The notes beneath the pieces were generated by a model. That model saw only the letters and a list, made by a program, of their open reading frames with translations, was not told the DNA's origin and searched no databases. 64,000 bases of DNA from Syntrophaceticus sp050949745. GTDB lineage: Bacteria > Bacillota > DSM-12270 > Thermacetogeniales > Thermacetogeniaceae. This document shows positions 25,037 to 34,505 of the stretch, piece after piece. The position numbers and the translations under genes were made by a program. Numbering within the stretch: position 1 is the first letter of the stretch; each line of letters starts with the position of its first letter. The stretch is taken from contig JBMNGF010000002.1 in NCBI GenBank assembly GCA_050949745.1, positions 124,001 through 188,000 on the forward strand, written 5' to 3'.

Positions 25037-26158
25037 CTAAATCCGCAGCAGTAGTTTTAGCTGTAACAGCAGGAGTTTAATGAAATCCCTTGTTGCGGGC
25101 GATACGATTATAACTACGAAAAGGGGGATCAGTGCTGCTAGAAATATTTGAGCAACATACTTTGGCCGCAGTCTCTGGCGATAGAGCTTGCTCACCCCTT
25201 TAGCATCAACCAAAATCGAGCCGATTTTCAGCCTAACAAGAAAAGTGCTGGCCATCCCAGGGCGATCCTTCTCCAGAAAGTCGATCATATTAGAGTGTGT
25301 CCCTAAAGCGACAATCAATTCTGCCCCGTTTTCATAGGCCAGAAGAAGGGCAATATCTTCACTGGTTCCCGGTGCAGGAAAGACAACAGCATCCAGATTA
25401 AGCTCTTCGACCCGTTTTATACCCGGCGCTCGGCCATCTGTATAGGCATGGACTACTAACTCTGCACCTGACAATAAAGCCTCGTCTGATACACTATCCA
25501 TATCACCGACGATCAAATCCGGACGATAACCTAACTCCAACAGGGCATCTGCTCCACCGTCAACACCTATCAAAACAGGTTTAACTTCTTCTATATAAGA
25601 TTTGACAGCCAAAATATCTTCTTGGTAGCCTGCTCCACGCACAACAACAAGAGTATGCCTGTTCCGTATTTGTGTACGCAACGGCGGAACAGGATATTCA
25701 CCGAGGATCAACCCCTGCTCTTTTCGCGCATACTCAAGAGTATTATCCACAAACTTGGACAGTTCTGATTTTAGATTCAAGGAGGCTGCGGCCATTTTCC
25801 TGTGCACATCAGATTCAGTGAGCAGAGTGCCGCGGGCAACCCACCTGCCTTGACAGATAATCTCCTCCCCGGAGATAAGCACTTCATCTCCCTCTTCAAT
25901 ATCCTGCATTACTTTAGGGCCGGCAGCATCAAGAAGCGGGACCCCTGCTTTAATAAGGTTAAGGGGACCCGCATTAGGATACTTGCCTGTTATCGAGGAA
26001 CTGGCATTAATTACCGCCTTTGGCCTACAGTTCTGCAGTGCCTCTGCAGACAACTCATCAAGGTCTGCATGATCTATGATAGCAATATCTTGACTGCGCA
26101 GACGCTTAACAAGATTTTTAGTGCGTGCATCTACCTTTGCCTTACCTTTAATATCCAT
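25037..26158 (-). CDS. steA: Putative cytokinetic ring protein SteA
   Basis: A 373-residue protein of the SteA family, which contains a thiamine pyrophosphokinase-like catalytic fold. Conserved regions are KGKAKVDARTKNLVKRLRSQDIAIIDHADLD, VINASSSITGKYPNAGPL, GVDGGADALLELGYRPDLIVGDMDSVSD (about residue 200) and ALGTHSNMIDFLEKDRPGMASTFLVRLKIG. A C-terminal hydrophobic helix (about 350-370) would anchor it to the membrane. ATG at 26158 has GAGGCAGGTAAGA just upstream. Immediately downstream lies its expected partner, the SteB/MctB-like gene. Confidence 0.85.
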   Translation of the reverse strand: MDIKGKAKVDARTKNLVKRLRSQDIAIIDHADLDELSAEALQNCRPKAVINASSSITGKYPNAGPLNLIKAGVPLLDAAGPKVMQDIEEGDEVLISGEEIICQGRWVARGTLLTESDVHRKMAAASLNLKSELSKFVDNTLEYARKEQGLILGEYPVPPLRTQIRNRHTLVVVRGAGYQEDILAVKSYIEEVKPVLIGVDGGADALLELGYRPDLIVGDMDSVSDEALLSGAELVVHAYTDGRAPGIKRVEELNLDAVVFPAPGTSEDIALLLAYENGAELIVALGTHSNMIDFLEKDRPGMASTFLVRLKIGSILVDAKGVSKLYRQRLRPKYVAQIFLAALIPLFVVIIVSPATRDFIKLLLLQLKLLLRI

Positions 26159-26225
26159 TCTTACCTGCCTCGCCATTTTGTTACTTGTGTTAATTCTAAA
26201 CTAATGGCCAAGAGCATGCAAGTAA

Positions 26226-26993
26226 TTAGCCTACTTTGGTTCCAACCCGCAGACGGTCAGCAACCATGGCTATGAATTCGGAATTAGTAGGTTTCCCTCG
26301 CTCTACATTAATAGTATAGCCAAAAAATTTATTCATCAGGTCTATATTTCCACGATCCCAGGCGAGTTCAATTGCATGCCGAATTGCCCTCTCTACTCTA
26401 CTGGGAGTTGTATTGTACCTCTCTGCTATAGCAGGGTAAAGTTCTTTGGTAACAGCTCCCAGCAGACCCATTTCATCGACTACCATGAGAATGGCATCCC
26501 TAATATACTGATATCCTCTCACATGGGCAGGAATCCCCATTTGATGCATCAAATTGGTGACATCTACATTCAGATTACGTGTTTTGGGAAGGGTTTCCTG
26601 CACCTGCCCCCCCTGGTTATGAGCCAACTGTCTAATACGATTTGCCAATATCTCCAGATCAAAAGGTTTGAGAATGTAGTAATTGGCACCTAATTCTACT
26701 GCCCTCTTAGTCATAGCCTCCTGTCCGAAGGCAGTGAGAATAATGACCTTAGGCCGACTCTCACCATATTCCAGTGAGAGTTTTTCTAAAACACCGATTC
26801 CATCCAGATGCGGCATAATTAAATCCAGTATGATCACATCTGGCAATTCCTCTGTAAGCATCTCCAAGGCCTGTAGACCGTGATAAGCCACCCCGGAAAC
26901 TACACAATCTTCAAGCCCATCAAAGTATTCCTTTAATATTTCGCAAAAATCCCTATTATCGTCTACTATCATGATTTTAATTTCACTATCCAT
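26226..26993 (-). CDS. spo0A: Sporulation transcription factor Spo0A
   Basis: Master response regulator of sporulation, 255 residues, normal length. Receiver domain: acidic pocket DD near residues 11-12, phosphorylated Asp in VIILDLIMPHLDG (D57 region), and Lys in YILKPF (about 109). The C-terminal Spo0A-type DNA-binding domain contains the recognition helix segment NTTPSRVERAIRHAIELAWDRG. ATG at 26993 follows GAGGGT. Gene order spoIVB-spo0A-steA is conserved in clostridia. Confidence 0.98.
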   Translation of the reverse strand: MDSEIKIMIVDDNRDFCEILKEYFDGLEDCVVSGVAYHGLQALEMLTEELPDVIILDLIMPHLDGIGVLEKLSLEYGESRPKVIILTAFGQEAMTKRAVELGANYYILKPFDLEILANRIRQLAHNQGGQVQETLPKTRNLNVDVTNLMHQMGIPAHVRGYQYIRDAILMVVDEMGLLGAVTKELYPAIAERYNTTPSRVERAIRHAIELAWDRGNIDLMNKFFGYTINVERGKPTNSEFIAMVADRLRVGTKVG

Positions 26994-27056
26994 ACCCTCG
27001 CCCCCTAAATGCTCAAATTAGTTGTCTTTTATCTTTTCTGCTGTTTCTTAAAATAA

Positions 27057-27086
27057 GTATTTCGACGAACGCCAACTATTTCCTGC
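27057..27086 (-). promoter_or_regulatory. Candidate sigma-H promoter and Spo0A box upstream of spo0A
   Basis: Minus-strand GCAGGAAAT (core 27078-27084) matches the sigma-H -35. Thirteen bases downstream, CGAAAT (27059-27064) is an imperfect -10. TTCGTCGAAA at 27060-27069 is one base off the Spo0A box core TGTCGAA and covers the -10. Autoregulation of spo0A from a sigma-H promoter is known in Bacillus. Confidence 0.55.
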
Positions 27087-27139
27087 TGCAAATAATGCAA
27101 GATAGTGACCTATTCTGGTATATTTTACTACACAACATA

Positions 27140-28504
27140 TCATGTACTGTTTTCAGAAACAGCACCATAATATCCTGTAATATTTCCCCTCTTCTGCTCA
27201 GGGAGCAGCCCAGCTTCCTCCAACATCATCTCTGATAATACCCCATATCCTCGTGTCGGGTCGTTAACCAGAACATGAGTCACTGCTCCCACCAACTTCC
27301 CATCCTGGATAATTGGGCTCCCGCTCATTCCCTGAACGATACCACCTGTTCTACGGATCAATTCTATGTCTGTGACCTTAATTACAAATGCCTTGCCATC
27401 GGAACGAGGGCGTGAAAATACATTTTGAATGGAAATCTGAAATGCTTCAATACTGTGGTTGTTTAATACAGTGAGTATAGTAGCTGGCCCTTCTTTGATC
27501 TGGTGACCCATAGCAACAGGAATAGGTTCGGGAAAAATAGGATTTGATAAATTATGCTCCAATTTACCAAAAATACCGACCTGAGTATTTTTATTGATCT
27601 TGCCTGTTGCTCCTTTGCCTGCAAAGTAACCTACTTTTTCGCCTATTTTCCCCTCTTCACCTTTATGAATTCTCTGAACTGATGCAGGAACAATCCTGCC
27701 ATCCTTGAACTCCCTAGACTTATTGCCTTCAGAATTTGTAATCAAATGGCCCAATGCACCATATTTTTTTGTTTGGGGATCATAAAAAGTAAGGGTTCCC
27801 ACACCTGAAGCCCCATCCTGTACCAGCAGTCCAATACGATAGCGGCCGGTCTCACTGCAAAACTGCGGTTTGATTTTTATTTTCCTCTTCTTCCCCTTAT
27901 ATATAACATCAAGATGGATAGTATCTTTTTCTCGTGCGAAATGATCGATCAAAAAACTCAAATGAGTATCACTATGTACCTTTCTGCCTTCAACATTTAA
28001 GATAGCTGTCCCAGGGGATATTCCCACATCTCTAGCAGGACATGACTTTTTGCCGTTCTCAAGTATAATATCAGAGCAGCCCACCGCCAGCACACCCTCT
28101 GAATTCATGAGAACCCCGATAGAGTGTCCACCGGCCATCACTGAAATCGGAGGGACTACCTGCAGGGTAACCTTTTTAAATGGTATCAAGCCAAAAAGGC
28201 GCAGGTCCAGTTTAACATCTCCAGGAATGACTGCTAATGGGTTTTGTCCTTGCTGCAAGGAAAATTTCTCCTTGCAGCCATCCTGCCACTTCAACACCCC
28301 TTCTTCTTCGAAGACCAGAGCTGTAAGGCGAGTCGAAATACAGCTAGGGAAAAGATTATTCAGATCCACTCTTTCCCCTACGCTAACTCGCATCTCGGCA
28401 GGAACAACAGCAGTTAATTGAACCAGAAATATATAAAAGGTTACAACAATTATTGTAAAGAAAAAAAGACCAGGAATCTTGCGGCGATCAGTGGTCTTGA
28501 TCAT
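27140..28504 (-). CDS. spoIVB: SpoIVB signalling peptidase
   Basis: S55 serine peptidase made in the forespore that triggers pro-sigma-K processing. It has 454 residues. An N-terminal membrane anchor (about residues 12-33) is followed by a PDZ domain (GISPGTAILNVEGRKV, about 165) and the catalytic region with His in KYGALGHLITN (about 258) and Ser in VQGMSGSPI (about 400). ATG at 28504 follows GTAGGAGTG. It lies between recN and spo0A as in other sporeformers. Confidence 0.95.
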   Translation of the reverse strand: MIKTTDRRKIPGLFFFTIIVVTFYIFLVQLTAVVPAEMRVSVGERVDLNNLFPSCISTRLTALVFEEEGVLKWQDGCKEKFSLQQGQNPLAVIPGDVKLDLRLFGLIPFKKVTLQVVPPISVMAGGHSIGVLMNSEGVLAVGCSDIILENGKKSCPARDVGISPGTAILNVEGRKVHSDTHLSFLIDHFAREKDTIHLDVIYKGKKRKIKIKPQFCSETGRYRIGLLVQDGASGVGTLTFYDPQTKKYGALGHLITNSEGNKSREFKDGRIVPASVQRIHKGEEGKIGEKVGYFAGKGATGKINKNTQVGIFGKLEHNLSNPIFPEPIPVAMGHQIKEGPATILTVLNNHSIEAFQISIQNVFSRPRSDGKAFVIKVTDIELIRRTGGIVQGMSGSPIIQDGKLVGAVTHVLVNDPTRGYGVLSEMMLEEAGLLPEQKRGNITGYYGAVSENST

Positions 28505-28590
28505 TTTTCACTCCTACGACGTCTCCTGGCTAAATTTCCTCCGATTTTTAAATTAACCTTTTTTCAGATTATTTATACCTGGTTTCTTTG

Positions 28591-30276
28591 TCACTCCTCT
28601 TCGGCTTTTAGGATCTGTAGAGCATGCTTCCAGGTTACCTTATCCTCTGTAGTGCCTCCCAACATACGCACAATCTCTTCTACCCGTTCCTCAGAATCTA
28701 AAAGAGATAGCTGTATCTTTGTTTTGCTATGTAAGAATGACTTTTCCACATAGAAATGTGTCTGGCCACGCCCGGCAATAATAGGAGCATGGGTTACACA
28801 TAAAACCTGCTTATCCTCAGCTATAACCGCCAGACGCTCAGCAACAGCCTGTAGGGTCAGCCCCCCGATCCCGGCATCGATCTCATCAAATATAAGTGTT
28901 GGAATCTGATCATTTTTAGCTAAGATTACCTTCAAGGCCAACATCACCCTGGACATCTCCCCACCTGAAGCGATTTTAGCCAGAGGTTTTAGCGGTTCTC
29001 CGGGATTAGCACTAAAAAGGAACTCAGGTATATCATAGCCTGCTGAAGTAGGATCAACTGATAGTGTCCAACCTATTTCCAACCTAGCTTCATCTAACCC
29101 TAATCCATGAAGTTCAGCTGCTACAGCATTGCAAAAAGAAACTGAGCCTTCCCGACGCAGCGCACTTAATTTTTTGGCTTCAAAATTATACTTATCTGTG
29201 GCTTTCCGGCATTCTGCCTCCAGTTCTTGCTTATGCTGAGCCACTCCTTCCAGCATTTCCATCTCTGCTGCGGCTTCCATGCGGTATTCACAAACTTCGG
29301 CAAGAGAAGAACCATATTTGCGCATCAGATCAGACAGAGCATGAAACCTCTCCTCAATTCCCCTTGCATACTCTGGATCAAAATCTAATTGTTCCTTATA
29401 ATTCCTCAACTTTTCTATTACATCCTCTAGACGGAAGAGAATATCCTTGATCGATAGAGCAATTTCCTCTGCCCCACTGTCGATCTCTGCTATGTCATCG
29501 ATTTTTTCGGCGGCTCTGCTCAGAAGATCATATGCAGGTATCATTCTGCCATCATTTTCTTTCAATTCAATAACCGCTTCCTGAGCAAGAGTTATCAGTT
29601 TTTCACCATGACGCAGACGTTCTCGTTTTTTCTGTAACTCTTCTTCTTCACCTGGTATAGGCTGCAGATTGTCTATCTCTTCTACAACATATTGAAGGTA
29701 ATCTAAACGGCGACTCACTTCAGATTCACTCAATTGCTTTTGTTTATATTCATCCTGCAGCTGTACCATCTTTTGATATATTTTAGAAACAAGGGCCCGC
29801 TGCTCCAGTACAGCTTGTCCACAAAAACGATCAAGCAGATCACGGTGCTGACTGACTCTGAGCAAAGACTGATGCTCATGCTGTCCATGGATATCCACAA
29901 GCAGCTCTCCCAAAGAACGATAGATCGCCAAAGGGACGACTTGCCCGTTGACTCGGCAGACACTTCTCCCTTTGGAACTCACCTCCCGCCCGAGCAATAG
30001 TGTATTATCTTCACCAAGAGGCAAGCCCAATTCTGCTGTCTTCTCCATAACCTGCTGACAGCTGCTGCAGTCAAAACAACCCTGTACCAGGGCTTTCTCT
30101 GCACCGAAGCGTACCATGCTGCTGGATGCGCGCCCACCAACCAACAGATTCATAGCATCAACGATAATAGACTTCCCAGCACCGGTTTCCCCGGTCAGCA
30201 CATTTAAACCACAGCCGAACATCAATTCAACATTTTCGATCAAGGCGAAGTCCTGGATGACAAGCTGGACAAGCAT
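28591..30276 (-). CDS. recN: DNA repair protein RecN
   Basis: SMC-like ATPase acting at double-strand breaks, 561 residues. Walker A GETGAGKSIIVDAM is at about residues 30-43. Two coiled-coil arms (about 155-230 and 290-380) surround a central hinge. The ABC signature LASGGEMSRVMLAL lies near 434, and Walker B TLIFDEIDAGIGG near 465. ATG at 30276 follows GAGGGGGATCTAA. It begins 11 bases after the argR stop. Confidence 0.97.
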   Translation of the reverse strand: MLVQLVIQDFALIENVELMFGCGLNVLTGETGAGKSIIVDAMNLLVGGRASSSMVRFGAEKALVQGCFDCSSCQQVMEKTAELGLPLGEDNTLLLGREVSSKGRSVCRVNGQVVPLAIYRSLGELLVDIHGQHEHQSLLRVSQHRDLLDRFCGQAVLEQRALVSKIYQKMVQLQDEYKQKQLSESEVSRRLDYLQYVVEEIDNLQPIPGEEEELQKKRERLRHGEKLITLAQEAVIELKENDGRMIPAYDLLSRAAEKIDDIAEIDSGAEEIALSIKDILFRLEDVIEKLRNYKEQLDFDPEYARGIEERFHALSDLMRKYGSSLAEVCEYRMEAAAEMEMLEGVAQHKQELEAECRKATDKYNFEAKKLSALRREGSVSFCNAVAAELHGLGLDEARLEIGWTLSVDPTSAGYDIPEFLFSANPGEPLKPLAKIASGGEMSRVMLALKVILAKNDQIPTLIFDEIDAGIGGLTLQAVAERLAVIAEDKQVLCVTHAPIIAGRGQTHFYVEKSFLHSKTKIQLSLLDSEERVEEIVRMLGGTTEDKVTWKHALQILKAEEE

Positions 30277-30287
30277 TTAGATCCCCC

Positions 30288-30740
30288 TCACCTCAACATC
30301 TCATCTATACGCTCCATCACCTGTTCTACAGCCTCCCGGGGTTTGATAATCAAAAGTATTGTGTCATCCCCAGCAACTGTTCCCAAGAGTTCCTTCCAAC
30401 CAGAGCGGTCAAGAGCCTCTGCCACATTATGGGCAGCTCCAGGTAGTGTCTTGAGCAAAATGAGGTTTTCGCTGTAGTCATATTTCACCAGATTTTCCCG
30501 GAACAGCCGCTGCAGGCGTTTGTCACTCTGAGGAGGCTCCATCTGCTGAGGCAGGGCATAACGGTATGAATCAGAACCTATCGGAATTTTAACCAATTGA
30601 AGCTCCTTGATATCCCGTGATATAGTGGCCTGGGTAGTCTTGACACCCCGGGCGAGCAGTTCATCTGCTAACTCACCTTGGGTTGTAATTGCTTTTTCTT
30701 TAATGATCTCCATTATGATCTGCTGTCTTCGCAGTTTCAT
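30288..30740 (-). CDS. argR: Arginine repressor
   Basis: Winged-helix arginine-dependent regulator (AhrC/ArgR), 150 residues. The DNA-binding domain with TTQATISRDIKELQLVKI is at about residues 38-55. The oligomerisation and arginine-binding domain carries GTVAGDDTILLI (about 122-133). I chose ATG at 30740, with GGAAGAAG 11 bases upstream; a GTG at 30752 is too close to that site. An 18-base inverted repeat ATAGCTG-TTAG-CAGCTAT lies upstream at about 30779. No arg genes are nearby; the location is the conserved recN-argR-nadK neighbourhood. Confidence 0.95.
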   Translation of the reverse strand: MKLRRQQIIMEIIKEKAITTQGELADELLARGVKTTQATISRDIKELQLVKIPIGSDSYRYALPQQMEPPQSDKRLQRLFRENLVKYDYSENLILLKTLPGAAHNVAEALDRSGWKELLGTVAGDDTILLIIKPREAVEQVMERIDEMLR

Positions 30741-30913
30741 ATAAGACAACACTTCTTCCGTTTTTATAATGATTTAACATAGCTGTTAGCAGCTATGCTC
30801 CAAGGCTAGCTACGGGTGGTTGGCTAAACCTTGCCCGGCGGGATTCCAACCACTATGTGTCACGACCCAGCTTGGTCGCTCCCATCCCCCTGTGTCTTCT
30901 GTCTTTTGTGTCT

Positions 30914-31765
30914 TCAATGCTCTCCTCGAAGTTTCTGGTTTAGAACCTCAGAAAAAGAGCGTTTTTTTACTTTGACAAGTTTTGTATAATAATCAGCTTT
31001 GCGAATTACAACACTGTCATTCTTTAATAAAGGAAAACCGATCTGTCCATCGATAGTAAGCATGACCTCAGAAGTATCTGTTCTCATAATCACCCTTATC
31101 TCCTGATCCTCAGGCAGAATAAAGGGTCTGGCATGCAAAGTATGTGGGCAAATAGGTGTAACAATCATTATTTCTAACTCAGGATTGACAATTGGTCCGC
31201 CTGCTGAAAGAGAATAGGCAGTAGAGCCTGTTGGTGATGCGACAATAATTCCGTCTGCTCTATAAGTTGACATATAGTCCCTGCCCACATAGGTTTCCAG
31301 TTTGATGATCCTGGAAATAGGCCCCTTAGCGATAACCACATCATTAAAAGCTATCATATTCTTAATAGGGGAGCCCTCACGCATTATCTGAGCATCCAGC
31401 ATCATGCGAGACTCGATTCTATAATCGCCCTCAAGCAATTTTTCTAAACAGGGGAAAAGGTCCGGCATCTCTAGATCAGTAAGAAACCCCAGTTGCCCTA
31501 AGTTAACACCTAAAATTGGGATTTCCTTATCTGCTACCTGGCGCGCCACCCCTAACAGTGTCCCATCTCCTCCCAGTGTCAAAATCATATCTACATCTTC
31601 CTGAAAATCAATCTCCGGACATCCATAAGGAGGCATATACATAATTTCTGTAGTTTGGGGAAGTACAACTTTAATACTTCGCTGTTCAAACCATTCGACA
31701 AGAATATCAAGAAACCTGCCTCCACGGGTTTTGCGCATATTTACTACCAAACCTACCTGTTTCAT
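30914..31765 (-). CDS. nadK: NAD kinase
   Basis: ATP-dependent phosphorylation of NAD to NADP, 283 residues. The GGDGTLLG motif is at about residues 68-75, NLGQLGFLTD near 90, and the NAD-binding YRADGIIVASPTGSTAYSLSAGG near 168-190. ATG at 31765 follows GAGGCAGAG. It is followed by a 173-base spacer containing hairpins before argR. Confidence 0.96.
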   Translation of the reverse strand: MKQVGLVVNMRKTRGGRFLDILVEWFEQRSIKVVLPQTTEIMYMPPYGCPEIDFQEDVDMILTLGGDGTLLGVARQVADKEIPILGVNLGQLGFLTDLEMPDLFPCLEKLLEGDYRIESRMMLDAQIMREGSPIKNMIAFNDVVIAKGPISRIIKLETYVGRDYMSTYRADGIIVASPTGSTAYSLSAGGPIVNPELEIMIVTPICPHTLHARPFILPEDQEIRVIMRTDTSEVMLTIDGQIGFPLLKNDSVVIRKADYYTKLVKVKKRSFSEVLNQKLRGEH

Positions 31766-31774
31766 CTCTGCCTC

Positions 31775-32623
31775 CTAACATCTCTTACGATGCTGCTCTA
31801 TCAGTACATAGTGCGCCTTTTCTATAACAGCACAGACATCTGATTCATAATTATCCTGCAGTTCCATTTGATCTGAAGTTAGTGATAAGGCTAGTGATAA
31901 TAAGAACTCAATATTGCCATCAGTTCCCCGAACAGGTGAATAGGTAACTCCTTTGTATTGATATCCTGACTCTATAGCTTTCTGGATAGTTTTCAATAGA
32001 ACCTGCCGATGGATATCAGGATCTCTAACAATCCCACCCTTTCCCACCAACTGGGGCCCTGCCTCAAACTGAGGCTTAACCAGGGCAATAACCTCTCCCG
32101 TACTGGTAAGCAGTTCCCTTACAGCTGCAAAAACTTTTGTAAGAGATATAAAAGAGAGATCGAGTGTGACCAGATCCACTCTGGTTCCCAATTGTTCAGG
32201 GGTAAGATATCGCAAATTAGTCCTCTCCAGCACAATCACACGGGGATCCTGGCGCAGTTCCCAAGCCAGCTGTCCATACCCCACATCTACAGCATAAACC
32301 ATTTTGGCTCCCCATCGCAACAAACACTGAGTAAACCCACCGGTAGATGCTCCACAATCCAAGGCGACCCGTCCCTTGACAGTGATATCGAACTCTTTTA
32401 GAGCAGCCTCCAATTTGAGCCCACCTCGGCTGACAAAAGAACAGGGATCCTCTTTAACACGTATTTCTCCATCCGGATCCACAAGAGTTCCAGGTTTTTC
32501 GATCCTTCTTCCTTCGTAAAAAACCACACCTGCCATCAAGCTGCGTTTTGCGCGTTCACGGCTGACAAAGTAACCCCTCTCCACCAGGAGTTGGTCGATA
32601 CGCCTTTTTTTCCGATTACTCAT
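31775..32623 (-). CDS. tlyA: TlyA-family rRNA methyltransferase
   Basis: A 282-residue S4-domain plus FtsJ-like methyltransferase; TlyA homologues 2'-O-methylate rRNA. The S4 domain RRIDQLLVERGYFVSRERAKRSLMAG is at the N terminus. The SAM-binding motif DCGASTGGFTQCLL lies near residue 88, followed by VTLDLSFISL (about 155) and ALVKPQFE (about 185). The start ATG at 32623 overlaps the dxs stop; a TTG at 32632 is less likely. It is part of dxs-tlyA-nadK-argR-recN. Confidence 0.95.
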   Translation of the reverse strand: MSNRKKRRIDQLLVERGYFVSRERAKRSLMAGVVFYEGRRIEKPGTLVDPDGEIRVKEDPCSFVSRGGLKLEAALKEFDITVKGRVALDCGASTGGFTQCLLRWGAKMVYAVDVGYGQLAWELRQDPRVIVLERTNLRYLTPEQLGTRVDLVTLDLSFISLTKVFAAVRELLTSTGEVIALVKPQFEAGPQLVGKGGIVRDPDIHRQVLLKTIQKAIESGYQYKGVTYSPVRGTDGNIEFLLSLALSLTSDQMELQDNYESDVCAVIEKAHYVLIEQHRKRC

Positions 32624-34493
32624 CAGCTGCAAACCAGCCTTTCCTTTTGATCAAATCAATGATACCTTCAGCATCCAAACCGATATCCCTGCGCAATATA
32701 TCAGATTTTCCGTGGGTTAGAAAACAGTCAGGAACACCCATCCTGGTCACATCCCCCTTATAGCCATGCTCAGACAGCAGCTCCAATACAGCGCTTCCAA
32801 AGCCACCGGATATAACATTCTCTTCTATAGTAATTACCCTTTTTGTCCTGTCTGACCATTCCAAAATCAACTCTTTATCCAGAGGCTTCACAAAGCGACA
32901 GTTGATCACAGCAGCCTCTATCCCCTTTTCAGAGAGCATTTCCGCTGCCTTAAGGGCCTGGTAATTCAGAGGGCCCACTGCCAAGATTGTCAAATCATTT
33001 CCTTGGCGGAGAAGCTCGCCCCTACCCAAAGGAAGCTCTGGAAGATGATAATCCACTTCCAGCTGAGGGCCGGCACCTCTTGGATAGCGTATAGCTACAG
33101 GGCCCAGATAATTAATAGAACTCCTTAGCATTGCTGCCAATTCACTCTGGTCCTTAGGTACCATCACTGTCATCCCGGGAATGTGACGCAGATATGATAG
33201 ATCAAAAACACCTTGGTGAGTTTCTCCATCCTCTCCCACGATACCCGCACGGTCCAGTGCAAATATAAGATGCATATTTTGCAGGGCAACATCATGAACG
33301 ATTTGATCATAAGCACGCTGCAAAAATGTGGAATAAATGGCCACAATCGGTAGGCAACCAGACTGAGCTAAACCTGCGGCAAGAGTCACAGCATGCTGTT
33401 CAGCAATTCCCACATCAAAAAACCGCTCGGGATATCTTCTGCCAAATTCACAGAGTCCGGTTCCATCAGTCATAGCCGCAGTGATGGTTACCACCTCAGG
33501 ATGCTTTTCTGCTATCTGCAAGACTGTTTTACCGAAGACCTCTGTAAAGGTAGGCTCTGACTTTGACCGATGTGATTTGCCTGTTTCTAGGTCAAAGGGA
33601 CCGATTCCATGAAATTTATTAGGATATTTCTCTGCTGGGGGATAGCCTTTTCCCTTTATGGTGTTCACATGCACCAAAACCGGTCCAGTGACCAACCTGG
33701 CACGTTCCAAAACCTGGTCAAGCATGCGCAAGTTATGGCCATCAATGGGCCCCAGGTAAGTGAACCCCAATTCTTCAAATAGCATCCCCGGAACCAACAA
33801 ATACTTCACACTGCCTTTAAAGCGCTCCGCAGCCTTAAACATACGCTTACCGATATTAGGAATCCGCTGCACAGCACCCCTGATCTCCTCTTTACTCCTG
33901 TAATAGAATGGATCTGTGCGCAGCCTGCTGAGATACGCAGACATAGCCCCTACATTCCGAGTAATAGACATCTCATTATCATTCAAAACTACAATCAAGC
34001 GTGTTCCCAACTGCCCTGCATGGTTTAATGCCTCATAAGCCATACCTCCGGTCAGTGCCCCATCTCCGATCACAGCTAAAACAGAATGCTTTTCCTTTTT
34101 AAGGTCTCGAGCCATCGCCAAACCAAGAGCTGCTGAAATAGAGGTGCTACTGTGCCCAGTATCAAAACAGTCATGTACACTCTCACACCTCTTGGGAAAC
34201 CCGCTCAACCCTTTGAACTGCCGGAGAGTTTTCAACTCTTCCCTGCGACCTGTCAGTATTTTATGTACATAACTCTGATGGCCCACATCCCAGACAATTT
34301 TATCTTCGGGAGAATTAAAAACATAGTGAAGGGCGATTGTTAACTCCACAACCCCCAAATTTGGGGCCAGATGTCCCCCATTCTGCGAAACTACATCCAA
34401 TAAATATGCTCTAATTTCCTGGGCTAGAGTCTCCATCTCTTTCAATGTCAGCTTTTTTATATCTAAGGGTGTATTAATAGTTTCTAATATCAA
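32616..34493 (-). CDS. dxs: 1-deoxy-D-xylulose-5-phosphate synthase
   Basis: First enzyme of the MEP isoprenoid pathway, a thiamine-diphosphate transketolase-like protein of 625 residues. The TPP motif GDGALTGGMAYEALNHAG followed by VVLNDNEMSI lies near residues 142-175. The central domain has GEDGETHQGVFDLSYLR (about 420), and the C-terminal transketolase domain ends EGIIDLIKR. TTG at 34493 has AGGTGAAG 5 bases upstream. Immediately upstream is oapA, then the OLE RNA and ispA, so isoprenoid genes bracket the RNA. Confidence 0.97.
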   Translation of the reverse strand: MILETINTPLDIKKLTLKEMETLAQEIRAYLLDVVSQNGGHLAPNLGVVELTIALHYVFNSPEDKIVWDVGHQSYVHKILTGRREELKTLRQFKGLSGFPKRCESVHDCFDTGHSSTSISAALGLAMARDLKKEKHSVLAVIGDGALTGGMAYEALNHAGQLGTRLIVVLNDNEMSITRNVGAMSAYLSRLRTDPFYYRSKEEIRGAVQRIPNIGKRMFKAAERFKGSVKYLLVPGMLFEELGFTYLGPIDGHNLRMLDQVLERARLVTGPVLVHVNTIKGKGYPPAEKYPNKFHGIGPFDLETGKSHRSKSEPTFTEVFGKTVLQIAEKHPEVVTITAAMTDGTGLCEFGRRYPERFFDVGIAEQHAVTLAAGLAQSGCLPIVAIYSTFLQRAYDQIVHDVALQNMHLIFALDRAGIVGEDGETHQGVFDLSYLRHIPGMTVMVPKDQSELAAMLRSSINYLGPVAIRYPRGAGPQLEVDYHLPELPLGRGELLRQGNDLTILAVGPLNYQALKAAEMLSEKGIEAAVINCRFVKPLDKELILEWSDRTKRVITIEENVISGGFGSAVLELLSEHGYKGDVTRMGVPDCFLTHGKSDILRRDIGLDAEGIIDLIKRKGWFAADE

Positions 34494-34505
34494 AGAGCTT
34501 CACCT

